A stretch of 64,000 nucleotides of DNA from JAXDJH01 sp034663635 (lineage in GTDB: Bacteria; Actinomycetota; CADDZG01; WHSQ01), in assembly GCA_034663635.1 (NCBI GenBank), contig JAXDJH010000022.1, positions 124,001 through 188,000 on the forward strand, read 5' to 3'. Below the pieces are notes generated by a model. That model made no database searches and had not been told where the DNA came from. It worked only from the letters and a program-made list of their open reading frames with translations. The position numbers and the translations under genes were made by a program. This document shows, piece by piece, positions 27,711 through 36,740 of this stretch (position 1 is the first letter of the stretch; each line of letters starts with the position of its first letter).

Positions 27711-28397
27711 GTGATCAGAACCGTAGACGTCATCAAGGACTACAAGACCGGGAACCGGGCCCTGGACGGCCTGTCGGTCGACATCGAGAAGGGCGAGTTC
27801 GTCTTCGTCGTGGGCCCGTCCGGCTCGGGCAAGTCGACTCTCCTCAAGCTCCTGACCAAAGAAGAGGAGCCCACCGGTGGCGAGATCTTCGTGGCCGGAA
27901 AGAACCTCTCGAGCTTGCCTCGCTGGCGGGTGCCTTACCTCCGCCGGAATGTTGGCTGCGTCTTCCAGGACTTCAAGCTTCTGCCGAGCAAGACGATCTT
28001 CGAGAACGTCGCGTTCGGGCTCGAGGTGATCGGTCGCCCGAAGGGCGTCGTCCACAAGCAGGTCCCTCAGATCCTCGAGCTCGTGGGGCTCGGCGAGAAG
28101 CTCGACAGGTTCCCCGACGAGCTCTCCGGTGGCGAGCAGCAGCGCGTTTCGATCGCCCGAGCGTTCGTGAACCGACCGCTGATCCTGCTGGCCGACGAGC
28201 CGACCGGGAACCTCGACCCCGCGACGTCGGTCGGCATCATGCGCTTGCTCGACAGGATCAACCGAACCGGAACGACCGTCGTGATGGCGACCCACGACCA
28301 CGCCATCGTGGACTCCATGCGCAGACGCGTCATCGAACTGGAGGGCGGCCACGTCATCCGCGACCAGTCCCGAGGAATCTACGGAGTGGGCTCTTGA
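27711..28397 (+). CDS. ftsE: Cell division ATP-binding protein FtsE
   Basis: 228 residues. Walker A GPSGSGKST at about 35-43, Q-loop FQDFKLL, ABC signature LSGGEQQRVSIARA, Walker B LILLADEPTGNLD and switch His in ATHD. It pairs with FtsX as an ABC-type transducer at the septum that activates peptidoglycan hydrolases from inside the cell. It overlaps ftsX by 4 nt. The adjacent M23 hydrolase gene is a good candidate for its target. Confidence 0.97.
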   Translation: MIRTVDVIKDYKTGNRALDGLSVDIEKGEFVFVVGPSGSGKSTLLKLLTKEEEPTGGEIFVAGKNLSSLPRWRVPYLRRNVGCVFQDFKLLPSKTIFENVAFGLEVIGRPKGVVHKQVPQILELVGLGEKLDRFPDELSGGEQQRVSIARAFVNRPLILLADEPTGNLDPATSVGIMRLLDRINRTGTTVVMATHDHAIVDSMRRRVIELEGGHVIRDQSRGIYGVGS

Positions 28398-29275
28398 GGA
28401 TCGGCTATTTCCTTTCGGAGACGGTTCAGAACCTTCGCCGCAACTTCCTCATGACGATCGCGGCCATCTCGACCGTTGCGATCTCGTTGCTGCTGCTCGG
28501 GGGGGTTCAGATCCTGGGTTTGATGGTCAACAACATGACCCAGAGCTGGGAAGCCCGGGTCGAGGTCTCGGTTTTCTTGCGCGACGACATCACGGACAAC
28601 GAGCGAACGACGCTCTCCAGGGACATCACTCAGATGCCCGAGGTGAAGACCGTCACCTACATCACCAAGAGCGACGCCTTCAACGAGTTCAAGGAGATGT
28701 TCAAGGAGCAACCGGAGTTCTACGAGAGCCTTCCCGCGGACGCGCTCCCTGCGTCGTACCGCATCAAGCTGAAGGACGCAGACACCACAGAAGAGGTTGT
28801 CGCGAGGCTGGTTGGGGCTCCGGGCGTGGACGAAGTGAAGGCCGGTGACGAGTTCGTTAAACGCCTACTTCAAGTGAACGCGCTTCTTCGAACGACGACT
28901 CTGACGATGTCGGTGATCTTGATGATCGCTTCCGCTGCGCTTATCGCGAACACCATCCGGCTCGCGATCTATGCGCGTCGCGAGGAGATCGGCATCATGA
29001 AGCTCGTCGGGGCCACGAACTGGTTCATCCGGATCCCGTTCATGCTCGAAGGAGTGTTCGCCGCACTGGTTGGGGCCCTCATCTCGGGATTGATAGTCAT
29101 CGGCGCTAATACGTTCTTGTTCTCTCGGATCGGCAACGCGCTAGCCTTCCTCCGTCAGGTATTCCAGTTCTCGCCAGGCGAGATGATCTCGGTTCTCCTC
29201 CTTCTGGTGGGCGTGGGCCTCGTTGTGGGTCTGATCGGGTCGACGCTTGCCCTTCGCCGCTTCCTCGAGGTTTAA
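28394..29275 (+). CDS. ftsX: Cell division protein FtsX
   Basis: 293 residues with the FtsX topology: first transmembrane helix at about 20-42 (LMTIAAISTVAISLLLLGGVQ), an extracellular domain of about 120 residues (VEVSVFLRDDITDNER onward, with the conserved FKEMFKEQPEFYESL helix), then three C-terminal helices. The TTG start overlaps the ftsE stop, so translation is coupled. The extracytoplasmic domain would contact the periplasmic/wall-side hydrolase activator. Confidence 0.96.
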   Translation: MRIGYFLSETVQNLRRNFLMTIAAISTVAISLLLLGGVQILGLMVNNMTQSWEARVEVSVFLRDDITDNERTTLSRDITQMPEVKTVTYITKSDAFNEFKEMFKEQPEFYESLPADALPASYRIKLKDADTTEEVVARLVGAPGVDEVKAGDEFVKRLLQVNALLRTTTLTMSVILMIASAALIANTIRLAIYARREEIGIMKLVGATNWFIRIPFMLEGVFAALVGALISGLIVIGANTFLFSRIGNALAFLRQVFQFSPGEMISVLLLLVGVGLVVGLIGSTLALRRFLEV

Positions 29276-29377
29276 GCGCGGCCCTCTCGGCGCCGATTCC
29301 ATCCCGGGAGACTTTTGCCGGATTTAGCGGGTTTGGGGCTGTTGTTAATGAGGTTTTTGTTAACTAGGATGAATCGG

Positions 29378-30598
29378 ATGAATTTGGCGAGCGGGCGCCG
29401 CCGGGTCGGACTCATCCCCCTCCTGCTGGCCGCCCTGATGATCCTGTCCGTGGTTCCGGCCCTGGCCGACCCCAGCGACCGGTTGGACGAGATCCAGCGC
29501 AAGAAAGAAGAGGCCCAACGCCAGGTCGACGCTCTATCAGCCCGGAGCGGCGAGCTCTCGGACGAAGTGAGGCTGCTGGACGAGCGGGCCGCACGAGCGC
29601 AGGCCGAGGTCGATGCCCTGGACGCCAAGATCGACAAGCTGAGCGAACGCATTCTCACTGTGCGCAAGGAGCTCGCCGATGCTCAGATCCGGCTCGCCTT
29701 CCTCTCGGAGGAGCTGCAAGGCATCCTCGGCCGCCTGGATGGACGCCTCGATGCCTTCACGCAACGCGCGGTGGCGGCTTACATCGCCGGGCCCACCGCG
29801 TACGTCGAGGGACTCGTCTCGTCGAACACATTCGTAGAGCTCGGCAACAGGGTCTCGTACTACGAAGCCGCGCTCGATTCAGACTCCGCGCTCGTCCAGG
29901 AGATCCAGGTTCTGCGCGACGAAACCGAGTTGAAGCGCAAACTCGTTGAAGAGAAGCGCCAGGAGATCTCCACCAAGAAATTGGGGCTCGAGACCGATCG
30001 GGCTGCGGTTACACAGGTGCGACAGGAACGAGCGTCTGTCCTCGAAGCGCGCAAGACGGCGCTACGCGCGAAGGAACAGATCCTCTCCGGGGTGCTCTCG
30101 AAGAAGCGGGACCTCGAACGGGTGATCGAGCAGCTCGAGGCCGACGCAGCGTCGGTTACCGCGCTGCTCCAGGGACAGGGTTCGAGCTCGGCGGGGATCC
30201 TGCCGAGCGGAGGCGGCCAGCTGCTCTGGCCGGCCGCGGGCCCGGTCACCTCGGGCTATGGATACCGAACGCACCCGATCTTCGGAGACACGAGGCTCCA
30301 CACGGGGATCGACATCGGGGCGCCGTACGGGGCAACGGTGGTAGCGGCCGACTCGGGAACGGTCATATTCGCCGGCGTGATGAGCGGTTACGGCAACGCC
30401 GTGGTCATCGACCACGGGGGCGGCATCGCGACGCTGTACGGGCACCTTTCCGCATTCGCCGTGGTGGATGGTCAGTCGGTTGGTCGAGGTGTGCCTATCG
30501 CGAACGTGGGTTGCAGCGGCTATTGCACGGGTCCCCATCTGCACTTCGAGGTGCGGATAAACGGCAATCCCGTCGACCCCATGCCCTACCTCGGATAG
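29378..30598 (+). CDS. M23-family murein hydrolase/activator with coiled coil (EnvC/PcsB-like)
   Basis: 406 residues from ATG 29378. Signal peptide (RVGLIPLLLAALMILSVVPALA), then about 220 residues of coiled coil (two heptad-rich stretches around RLDEIQRKKEEAQRQVDAL and ELKRKLVEEKRQEIS). The C-terminal LytM/M23 domain has GYGYRTHPIFGDTRLHTGID and HLHFEV, keeping the zinc ligands H and D in HTGID and the catalytic HLH. Order ftsE-ftsX-coiled-coil hydrolase matches FtsEX-controlled wall hydrolysis. TAGGAT lies 7 nt before this ATG; in-frame upstream starts at 29348 and 29369 are possible. Confidence 0.88.
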   Translation: MNLASGRRRVGLIPLLLAALMILSVVPALADPSDRLDEIQRKKEEAQRQVDALSARSGELSDEVRLLDERAARAQAEVDALDAKIDKLSERILTVRKELADAQIRLAFLSEELQGILGRLDGRLDAFTQRAVAAYIAGPTAYVEGLVSSNTFVELGNRVSYYEAALDSDSALVQEIQVLRDETELKRKLVEEKRQEISTKKLGLETDRAAVTQVRQERASVLEARKTALRAKEQILSGVLSKKRDLERVIEQLEADAASVTALLQGQGSSSAGILPSGGGQLLWPAAGPVTSGYGYRTHPIFGDTRLHTGIDIGAPYGATVVAADSGTVIFAGVMSGYGNAVVIDHGGGIATLYGHLSAFAVVDGQSVGRGVPIANVGCSGYCTGPHLHFEVRINGNPVDPMPYLG

Positions 30599-30634
30599 GG
30601 CCTAGCCCTCCGAGCCAACTACCCTGTGATGACA

Positions 30635-31816
30635 ATGGATCGCATCCTCAAAGTTGTTATCGCGTGCCTCGGAGTGGCCATCATCGGGCTCGCCTCGTAC
30701 ACCTTCGGCTACCGCAACGGCTCGGGCCGGCAGGTGCCGCTTCGCATCGACACCTCTCAGCCGGGGGCCGGCCTCGCGATCATCCGCGATGCCTACGACG
30801 AGATCCGCGGGAAAGCGGTCAAGCAACCGACCGAAGACGCACTAGCTCGCGGAGCGATCCGCGGCATGATCAAGGTTCTTCAGAACGCGCAGGACGACCC
30901 CTACGCTCTCTTCTTCTCGCCGGATGAGTACGAGTCTTTCAGTGAGCTGACCACCGGGAAGTTCTCGGGTATCGGAGTGTGGCTCAAGCCGGACGCGAAA
31001 GAGATGCAGATCGTCTCGGTCCTTCCGTCCACACCCGCCGCCGCTGCCGGTCTGCAAGAAGGCGACATCATCCGAACCGTTGACGGCCAAGCGGTGATCG
31101 ACATGACCGTCGACGAAGCGGCCGCCCTGATAAAGGGGCCGGAGGGATCCAAAGTGAGTCTGGAGATCGACCGGGGGAGCGAGTCACTCTCGTTCGACAT
31201 CAGGCGCGAGAAGATCTCGCTCCCTGCGGTGAAGGCGAACCTCCAAGGCACCGATGTGGGTTACATCCGGCTGCTCACGTTCTCCAACGGAGTCGCGGTT
31301 CAGGCTCGTCTCGAGATCGAGCGTCTCTTGACTAAGGGGGCCGAGGGGATCGTCCTGGATATGCGAGACAACGGCGGCGGCGTATTCGACGAGGCGATCG
31401 ATGTGGCAAGCCTCTTCATCGAAGACGGCCCGGTCGTCCGCTACAAACAGCGGGGCGAAGATGAGATCGTTTACGACGCGCAAGGCGATGCGTACGAGAA
31501 AGTTCCTGTCGTGGTCCTTGTCAACGGCGGGACCGCGAGCGCGTCGGAGATCGTGGCCGGCGCACTCCAGGATTACGGGCGTGCCGTTTTGGTGGGGACG
31601 ACCACGTTCGGAAAGGGCTCGGTCCAGCAACTCGTGCCTCTTCCGGATGGCTCGGCGATGAAACTAACCATCGCTGCGTACTTCACTCCGAAGTCGGGGA
31701 GCATCGATGGAACGGGGATCGACCCGGATGTCGAGGTTTCCCAGAGGGCCGAACAGAAGGCCAGGGCGTTCCAGATCCTGCGCGGCCTCGTGCTCTCGCA
31801 GAATTCAGCGGGCTAA
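30635..31816 (+). CDS. S41-family C-terminal processing peptidase (CtpA-like)
   Basis: 393 residues. An N-terminal signal/anchor helix (ILKVVIACLGVAIIGLASYTFGY) is followed by a helical region, a PDZ domain (FSGIGVWLKPDAKEMQIVSVLPSTPAAAAGLQEGD) and the tail-specific protease domain. The catalytic Ser is in GGTASASEI and the Lys is in TFGKGSVQ, both intact. It cleaves exported proteins near their C-termini, possibly wall hydrolases of the neighbouring ftsEX system. TACCCT precedes GTG 30626, ATG 30629 and ATG 30635; the last has the best leaderless spacing (9 nt). Confidence 0.9.
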   Translation: MDRILKVVIACLGVAIIGLASYTFGYRNGSGRQVPLRIDTSQPGAGLAIIRDAYDEIRGKAVKQPTEDALARGAIRGMIKVLQNAQDDPYALFFSPDEYESFSELTTGKFSGIGVWLKPDAKEMQIVSVLPSTPAAAAGLQEGDIIRTVDGQAVIDMTVDEAAALIKGPEGSKVSLEIDRGSESLSFDIRREKISLPAVKANLQGTDVGYIRLLTFSNGVAVQARLEIERLLTKGAEGIVLDMRDNGGGVFDEAIDVASLFIEDGPVVRYKQRGEDEIVYDAQGDAYEKVPVVVLVNGGTASASEIVAGALQDYGRAVLVGTTTFGKGSVQQLVPLPDGSAMKLTIAAYFTPKSGSIDGTGIDPDVEVSQRAEQKARAFQILRGLVLSQNSAG

Positions 31817-31819
31817 ACC

Positions 31820-32293
31820 GTGGCCACCATCGAGGAGAAGTCCGGCACCAAGCTCATCGCGCAGAATCGAAGGGCGCGGCACGACTACTTCATCGAGGAG
31901 ATGGTCGAAGCGGGAATCATGCTCACGGGTACCGAAGTGAAATCCTGCCGGGCGAGCAAAGTGACCTTGTCCGACGCATACGCGCATATCAGCGACGGAG
32001 AAGCCTGGCTCCTCCAGTGTCACATCGCCCCGTACTCGCACGGCAATCGCATGAACCACGACCCGTTGCGCAAGCGAAAACTGCTCCTTCACCGAAAGGA
32101 GATCGAGCGACTGCACGCAAAGGTGTCGCAGGAGGGAAAGACCCTTGTCCCCACCCGCATGTACTTCAAGCACGGCCTCGTGAAGGTGGAACTCGGCGTG
32201 GCCAAGGGCAAGAAATCCCACGACAAGAGAGAGACGATCGCGAAGCGGGATGCCGACCGATCTATCGCGAGAAATCTTGGTCGTAGGCGCTGA
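31820..32293 (+). CDS. smpB: SsrA-binding protein SmpB
   Basis: 157 residues with SmpB landmarks: LIAQNRRARHDYFIEE, GIMLTGTEVKSCRASK, DAYAHISDGEAWLLQCHI, and the basic C-terminal tail (KGKKSHDKRETIAKRDADRSIARNL) that occupies the empty mRNA channel. It delivers tmRNA to stalled ribosomes. The gene for tmRNA lies 255 nt downstream on the same strand. GTG starts 3 nt after the peptidase stop. Confidence 0.97.
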   Translation: MATIEEKSGTKLIAQNRRARHDYFIEEMVEAGIMLTGTEVKSCRASKVTLSDAYAHISDGEAWLLQCHIAPYSHGNRMNHDPLRKRKLLLHRKEIERLHAKVSQEGKTLVPTRMYFKHGLVKVELGVAKGKKSHDKRETIAKRDADRSIARNLGRRR

Positions 32294-32355
32294 TTCGGCT
32301 CGTATTCCTTCATTACGTATGTCGCCTAGCAAGCCCCGGCAGATAGAAGACATAT

Positions 32356-32472
32356 ATGGACCAACTGGCCGAGCCCCTCATCGCGATCGTGGCCGGGTCC
32401 ACCATCGGCATCGGTCTCGCAGAGCTCGGTAAGCGCCTTCGCAGCCGTATGGTCCGCGTCAAAGCCCGTTAG
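32356..32472 (+). CDS. Possible 38-residue hydrophobic small protein
   Basis: An ATG-initiated frame between smpB and ssrA encodes 38 residues: a short acidic start (MDQLAEPL), a helix (IAIVAGSTIGIGLAELG) and a basic tail (KRLRSRMVRVKAR) fitting a single membrane span with a positive-inside end. Only a weak purine stretch precedes it. It may be a chance reading frame, and no homologue is recognised. Confidence 0.3.
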   Translation: MDQLAEPLIAIVAGSTIGIGLAELGKRLRSRMVRVKAR

Positions 32473-32548
32473 CTCGCTGCCTCTTCTCCGGAGTAACTGA
32501 CCTCCACTGTCGTTATCCTGAGTGAGCACATTGAAAAGAACCATCCTT

Positions 32549-32903
32549 GGGGCTGAACTGGTATCGACTCTGACTGCACCGAGGTGGGAGAAGCGAGCCG
32601 AGGTTCCGAGATGCCTCGTTAAAAGCTCGGAAACTAATTAACTGCCGCTGCTTAATCGCACGGTCGCCATCTCCTAAAAGATGGCCGTCGGCCCGAGATT
32701 CGCCTGCGATCTCGGGATCCGGCGTCGCCTAGCAGGCTTACCGCTTCGAACGTGCTCCAGGTGAGAAGCGGGACATCTACTGGAGCTAGGCAACGGCCAG
32801 TGCCGTCCGTAGGCCGGTCGAAGCCGAATCTCAACTGCGGACTACGCTCGTAGAAGACCCACCAAGGGGTTGGAGGACCCGGGTTCGATTCCCGGCAGCT
32901 CCA
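32549..32903 (+). ncRNA. ssrA: Transfer-messenger RNA
   Basis: About 355 nt. The 5' end GGGGCTG (32549-32555) pairs with CAGCTCC (32896-32902) as the acceptor stem. The T-arm is GACCCGGGTTCGATTCCCGGC. A 3' CCA is not encoded. Pseudoknot 1 can be drawn from CGAGG/CCTCG and CCGAG/CTCGG near 32598-32630, and further helices include GCCATCT/AGATGGC (32666-32685). The tag frame is unclear: one reading ends ACT GCC GCT GCT TAA (stop at 32653) and another runs CTG CCG...ATC TCC TAA (32642-32677). It works with SmpB to rescue stalled ribosomes. Confidence 0.92.
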
Positions 32904-33011
32904 CAACGTCGCTTCGCTCCTTATGTGGAGCTGCCCGCCTAGCCCGATGCCAATCGACTCGCCGGGCGGCTTCGCCGCTACTCCGGCGAGTTCGATTCCC
33001 GGCAGCTCCAC
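32883..33011 (+). repeat. 22-bp direct repeat of the tmRNA 3' end (att-like scar)
   Basis: The last 22 bp of the ssrA region (32883-32904, T-arm through acceptor stem plus one base) are repeated exactly at 32990-33011. The 85 bp between contain GTGGAGCTG, an inverted copy of the acceptor segment. Duplicated ssrA 3' ends are typical of integrative-element attachment sites, but no integrase or cargo remains here. Confidence 0.75.
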
Positions 33012-33085
33012 TAACTTCGCTCCGCCAACGTCCCAAATTCTCCAGGGAAACCTGGCGTGGCCCAGCTGGGCTGGAATATTTGCGG

Positions 33086-34618
33086 TTAGTTGCCTGGGTA
33101 GATCACGCTCTTTGCGAATTTCGTTATGCCGGAGCCGTCTGTTAGGCGCACGACGTAGAAGCCGCTGTTTCCATCGGTGTACCAGATGTCGCGGGTTTCT
33201 TCGTCGTACGCGGGCGCCGACATCGCGAACGAGCCGGCTTTGTTCGGAACGAAGCCCGTCCCGGGCATAAGCGGTTTGTTGAAGTACGCGATCTCTTTCG
33301 GGTGGGCCGGATTGCGGATGTCGAAGACGCGGAGTCCGGACATGATGAAGCTGCACGCGACGATGTAGGGGTCGGTTCTGCTCGGCAGCGAGCAGTAGTG
33401 CCCCTGATAACCCTGGAAGACTTGATCGTCTCCTGGGTCGGTCGTTTGGTCGCCCTTGTTCACCGCGAGCCGCAGGTTGGAGACGACGAATGGTTTCTTC
33501 TCATCCTGGATGTCGATGATCCGTGCGGCGCCGATCTGCTCGCCCGAGCCGAACTCATCAGTCTCGAGCACGTACTTGTGCCCCTTCATCGTGAACGGTG
33601 TCGCGTTCTGCGGCGTGCTGATCTGCGGCCAGGTGAGCCGGCTGACGATGGGTACCGTCGGGTTCGTCACTCGTTTCTGAATCTCGGTCGTGTCGAGGAT
33701 GGTTAAGCCGGAGAAGTCTTGGCCGCTGTCGTCGAACGCGGCTTCCGCTATGTACAGACGGTTGCCGTCGTTGCTGACCGAGACTCCGTGTGGTTGATAG
33801 TCGGGCGTGGTCCACAAAGTCACGGGAGCCTGGGGGTTCGTTAGGTCGACTGCGGTGAGCGTGTGCGCGTACAGCGACGCGACGTAGAAGGTATTGCCGT
33901 CGGGCGAGAATCCACCTTCGTGGCCGAGGATGCCCATCGGCGTGGACGACTGGAGCGCGGGATGCGTGCAGTCCTCGGTGACGTCGAAGACGTCGAGCAT
34001 GCCGGGATGCCACGTCGGGTAACCCATGTCCGCGACGAGCAGCCCTCGCTTGGTGTTGAGTCGCACCGATTCGTGCGGCGACTGCATGGCAGGGGTACGC
34101 AACGTGTCGGTGTGGACGGGCTTGGCCGGGTCGGTCATGTCCATGACGTAGACGCCCGGCCCCTCAGCGCCTTGTTCCGGCGCGTTGTGCGGCCACAGCA
34201 GCGTGGAGTCCCAGAAAGCGCATTCGTGTCCGGCCTTATCCACGTAACGCTCGACGCGGTAACCGCCCGAAGTGGCGGAATGAGAAATTTCACGGGCGTT
34301 GCAGAAGTAGCCCTTCTCCGCTCGTCCGGAGTCGTAGTCGGCCTTCGGTGCTTTGCCCTGGACCTTTTCAGGCATCGAACCCGCGTCACAAGAGATGCCG
34401 GGTGTCGCGCCGGCGTCAGGGTTCGTGGGCCCGAGGTACCTGGTGGCGACGCGGGTGCTCTTCCCCGCGGGACCACCGACCAAGGGGACGCCGTGGTGAT
34501 CCACGGCAACTATGGGCGCGGGACCTTGACCTGTGCCGGCCCACCCGGTCGTGTGGATCGTGATGGCGGCGAGGCAAGACGCGAGCAGAACTCTCCAGAA
34601 CGAAGACAGGTTGGGCAT
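33086..34618 (-). CDS. Secreted LVIVD-repeat beta-propeller protein
   Basis: 510 residues with a signal peptide (FWRVLLASCLAAITIHTTGWA). The mature part has repeated motifs of the LVIVD kind: GVYVMDMTDPAKPVHTDTL, GMLDVFDVT, TLTAVDLTNPQAPVTLW, LTILDTTEI, AARIIDIQDEKKPFVVSNL and GLRVFDIRNPAHPKEIAYF. This predicts a propeller of unknown ligand outside the membrane. Cysteines in ISCDAG, YFCNARE, HECAFW and VTEDCTH may form disulfides. A second, distant family member lies at 55893. It is divergent from the M14 peptidase gene with 217 nt between them. Confidence 0.82.
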   Translation of the reverse strand: MPNLSSFWRVLLASCLAAITIHTTGWAGTGQGPAPIVAVDHHGVPLVGGPAGKSTRVATRYLGPTNPDAGATPGISCDAGSMPEKVQGKAPKADYDSGRAEKGYFCNAREISHSATSGGYRVERYVDKAGHECAFWDSTLLWPHNAPEQGAEGPGVYVMDMTDPAKPVHTDTLRTPAMQSPHESVRLNTKRGLLVADMGYPTWHPGMLDVFDVTEDCTHPALQSSTPMGILGHEGGFSPDGNTFYVASLYAHTLTAVDLTNPQAPVTLWTTPDYQPHGVSVSNDGNRLYIAEAAFDDSGQDFSGLTILDTTEIQKRVTNPTVPIVSRLTWPQISTPQNATPFTMKGHKYVLETDEFGSGEQIGAARIIDIQDEKKPFVVSNLRLAVNKGDQTTDPGDDQVFQGYQGHYCSLPSRTDPYIVACSFIMSGLRVFDIRNPAHPKEIAYFNKPLMPGTGFVPNKAGSFAMSAPAYDEETRDIWYTDGNSGFYVVRLTDGSGITKFAKSVIYPGN

Positions 34619-34835
34619 CGGGCCTCCCGCAGCGGCGGCTTAACGATCAGGACCTAGACGTAGAAGCCCGGGATTCCTACCCAGATGTTGAATAGAGACA
34701 CCATTTCCGTCTCGGTGCCCCCTAACGGCCGTAGAAGAGACCTAAATCAAGCCCGGCGCTCGAACGAGCGGCGGCTATGTTCCCTTTGATCGGGCGATGT
34801 AGAGGGACGGGGATGAGACGGGCGAATCGATAACT

Positions 34836-36740
34836 ATGAGACTCTCAACCAGAACGGGAGCGCTCGCCTTGCTTGTAGCCGTGGCCGCGTCCACGTTGCC
34901 TGCCATCGCGTCTCCGGTCTGTCCCGACGAGCCTCGGGCCGCGTGCGGGAATCGCGTGTTCCCCGAGCCCCCGAACACCGCGTCGTTCGTCCAACACGAC
35001 AGCGGCGAGTACGCGGATGGCATCAAAGCCCTGGCAAAGGAATTCCCGCGTTTCATGAAGGTCACGAAATTCTCTGACCTCCTACACCCGAAAGCGGTTT
35101 CGGCAGGGGGCCGCGATCTCTGGCTGGTTGAGATCACGGACTTCGATGTCTCGGATCGCAACAAGATTCCGGTTGCAGTTTCGATGTCGGTGCATGGCCC
35201 CGAGCGGGCGGGCCTCGAGGGCGGTGTTCGTTACATGGAGGACCTCGTCCGGTGGGCCGCAAACGAACCCGATCACGTTCTCCGTAACGGCACACTTGAG
35301 GATTCGATCGAGGCACCGGTCTCCGAAGTTCTGAGCAAGGTTCATCTTTATCTTGCGGACATCAATCCCGACGGTTGGTCGAACGGCGACCTGGCGAACG
35401 GCGGAGTGTTCGAGCGGGGCAATGCGAGCGGCTCGGACCTCAATCGCGAGTGGCCGACGATCGGTTGGACGAAGACGTCGTACACGACTCTCTCTGAGCC
35501 CGAGGCCAAGGCGTGGGCCGAGCTCATGCGCTCCATTCAGCCCATGCTCACTTCGGACATCCATGGCGAGCTCACGTCGGCCAACGACTCGTTCGCCGAC
35601 ATCATGATCCCCGCCGGCCAATGGGATCCCGTGCGACAGGCGCGCGAGGAGAGCCTCGCGCGTCACATGAAGTCGCAGGTCGAGTGGTACTTCGAGCAAA
35701 CGAACATCGACGCAGGTGAAGCCACGGGACAAGCGGGCATGACTCCTGCGGAGTACGCAACTGGGTTCGATGTCGTGGGTTACGACGACGCGGGGTTCAT
35801 GGGGGACTGGTTCACCCAAGAGTTCGACGCGGTGGACATGGACATCGAGCACTTCCTCTCACACTCGGCCCCCAACTCGACCTGGGTAGCGCCTCTCGAA
35901 GAGGCACATGTCGCGGCAGTTCGAGGAGAGATCGAGACCCTCATCGTCGAAGCCCTGAAGTTCAGGGATATCGAGGTGGACCTCGAGCTCGGGCACGTCG
36001 GATTCATCTCATCCGGCAATTGCGCCGTGAGCGCAGACGGCTACGGCGGGCCCAAGCCTCCTAAAGGAGTGACGCCGGAGCCGTACTCGGTGTGTGCGAG
36101 CCGGTATCTCCTCGACTTATCGAAGGCCACCCGTTATGCCATCCAACAGGTGTTCCCCAATGAGTTAAGAGGCAAGCTTCGTGGCCTCGACACGCTCGTC
36201 GTCGTGGGAAAGCCGTTCAACCGGCGGTCGAACAAATCGCAGAAGCGGGCCGCGGTTCAGGAGATCTCCGCCTTCGTCCGGGCGGGTGGCAATCTCGTCC
36301 TCACCGATAAGGGCGTGAAGCTCCTAGTGAAGCTGGGCGTGGTTCCCAAGAGCTCGATCGAGAAGTGGGTCTACACCGCCGGCCACGTCAACATCGACGA
36401 CTTCAACGATCCGTACACCAAGGATGTGCATTCGACCGCGAGTCAGACCTACTACGAGGTTGGACTCGGTTACTCCGTCGACGAGGATTCGTCGCCGCAC
36501 TGGGTCGTAGGCAAAGGCGCATGGGACAAAGCCAAAGGCGTCTCTGTAGCCCACGTCGAGGATGCCAACGACGTCGGTCTCGGCCGCGTCAAGTATGGCG
36601 ATGGCACGATCGGATTCATCAGCGCGTTGCTGCCTCCACCGACCGAGAAGTTCGATCACTTCTTCGGTCTCGCCGACTACGCCGTGACGGTGGCCGGCGG
36701 TCAGATCTTCAACAACATGATCGCCTTCGCGCTGCGTTAG
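34836..36740 (+). CDS. Secreted M14-family zinc carboxypeptidase
   Basis: 634 residues. Signal peptide about 1-26. The M14 domain has the HxxE zinc motif at about H120/E123 (SMSVHGPERAG), the Asn-Arg substrate motif in GSDLNREWPTIGW, and a third likely zinc His in TSDIHGELTS. The C-terminal about 200 residues contain an alpha/beta segment (DTLVVVGKPFNRR, AFVRAGGNLVLTDKGVKLL) resembling a glutamine-amidotransferase-like fold found behind some M14 domains. It probably trims peptides or wall fragments outside the cell. Its stop overlaps the convergent cupredoxin gene by 4 nt. Confidence 0.85.
   Translation: MRLSTRTGALALLVAVAASTLPAIASPVCPDEPRAACGNRVFPEPPNTASFVQHDSGEYADGIKALAKEFPRFMKVTKFSDLLHPKAVSAGGRDLWLVEITDFDVSDRNKIPVAVSMSVHGPERAGLEGGVRYMEDLVRWAANEPDHVLRNGTLEDSIEAPVSEVLSKVHLYLADINPDGWSNGDLANGGVFERGNASGSDLNREWPTIGWTKTSYTTLSEPEAKAWAELMRSIQPMLTSDIHGELTSANDSFADIMIPAGQWDPVRQAREESLARHMKSQVEWYFEQTNIDAGEATGQAGMTPAEYATGFDVVGYDDAGFMGDWFTQEFDAVDMDIEHFLSHSAPNSTWVAPLEEAHVAAVRGEIETLIVEALKFRDIEVDLELGHVGFISSGNCAVSADGYGGPKPPKGVTPEPYSVCASRYLLDLSKATRYAIQQVFPNELRGKLRGLDTLVVVGKPFNRRSNKSQKRAAVQEISAFVRAGGNLVLTDKGVKLLVKLGVVPKSSIEKWVYTAGHVNIDDFNDPYTKDVHSTASQTYYEVGLGYSVDEDSSPHWVVGKGAWDKAKGVSVAHVEDANDVGLGRVKYGDGTIGFISALLPPPTEKFDHFFGLADYAVTVAGGQIFNNMIAFALR

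Noticed and set aside
32549..33090. Intact mobile element integrated at ssrA
   Set aside because: Only 85 bp separate the repeats and no integrase, excisionase or cargo gene is present; only a scar can be claimed.
32652..33356. Minus-strand frame across ssrA containing segments such as WSCRESNPGPP
   Set aside because: These residues are the translated antisense of the tmRNA T-arm and acceptor stem and of its duplicate, a common artefact.
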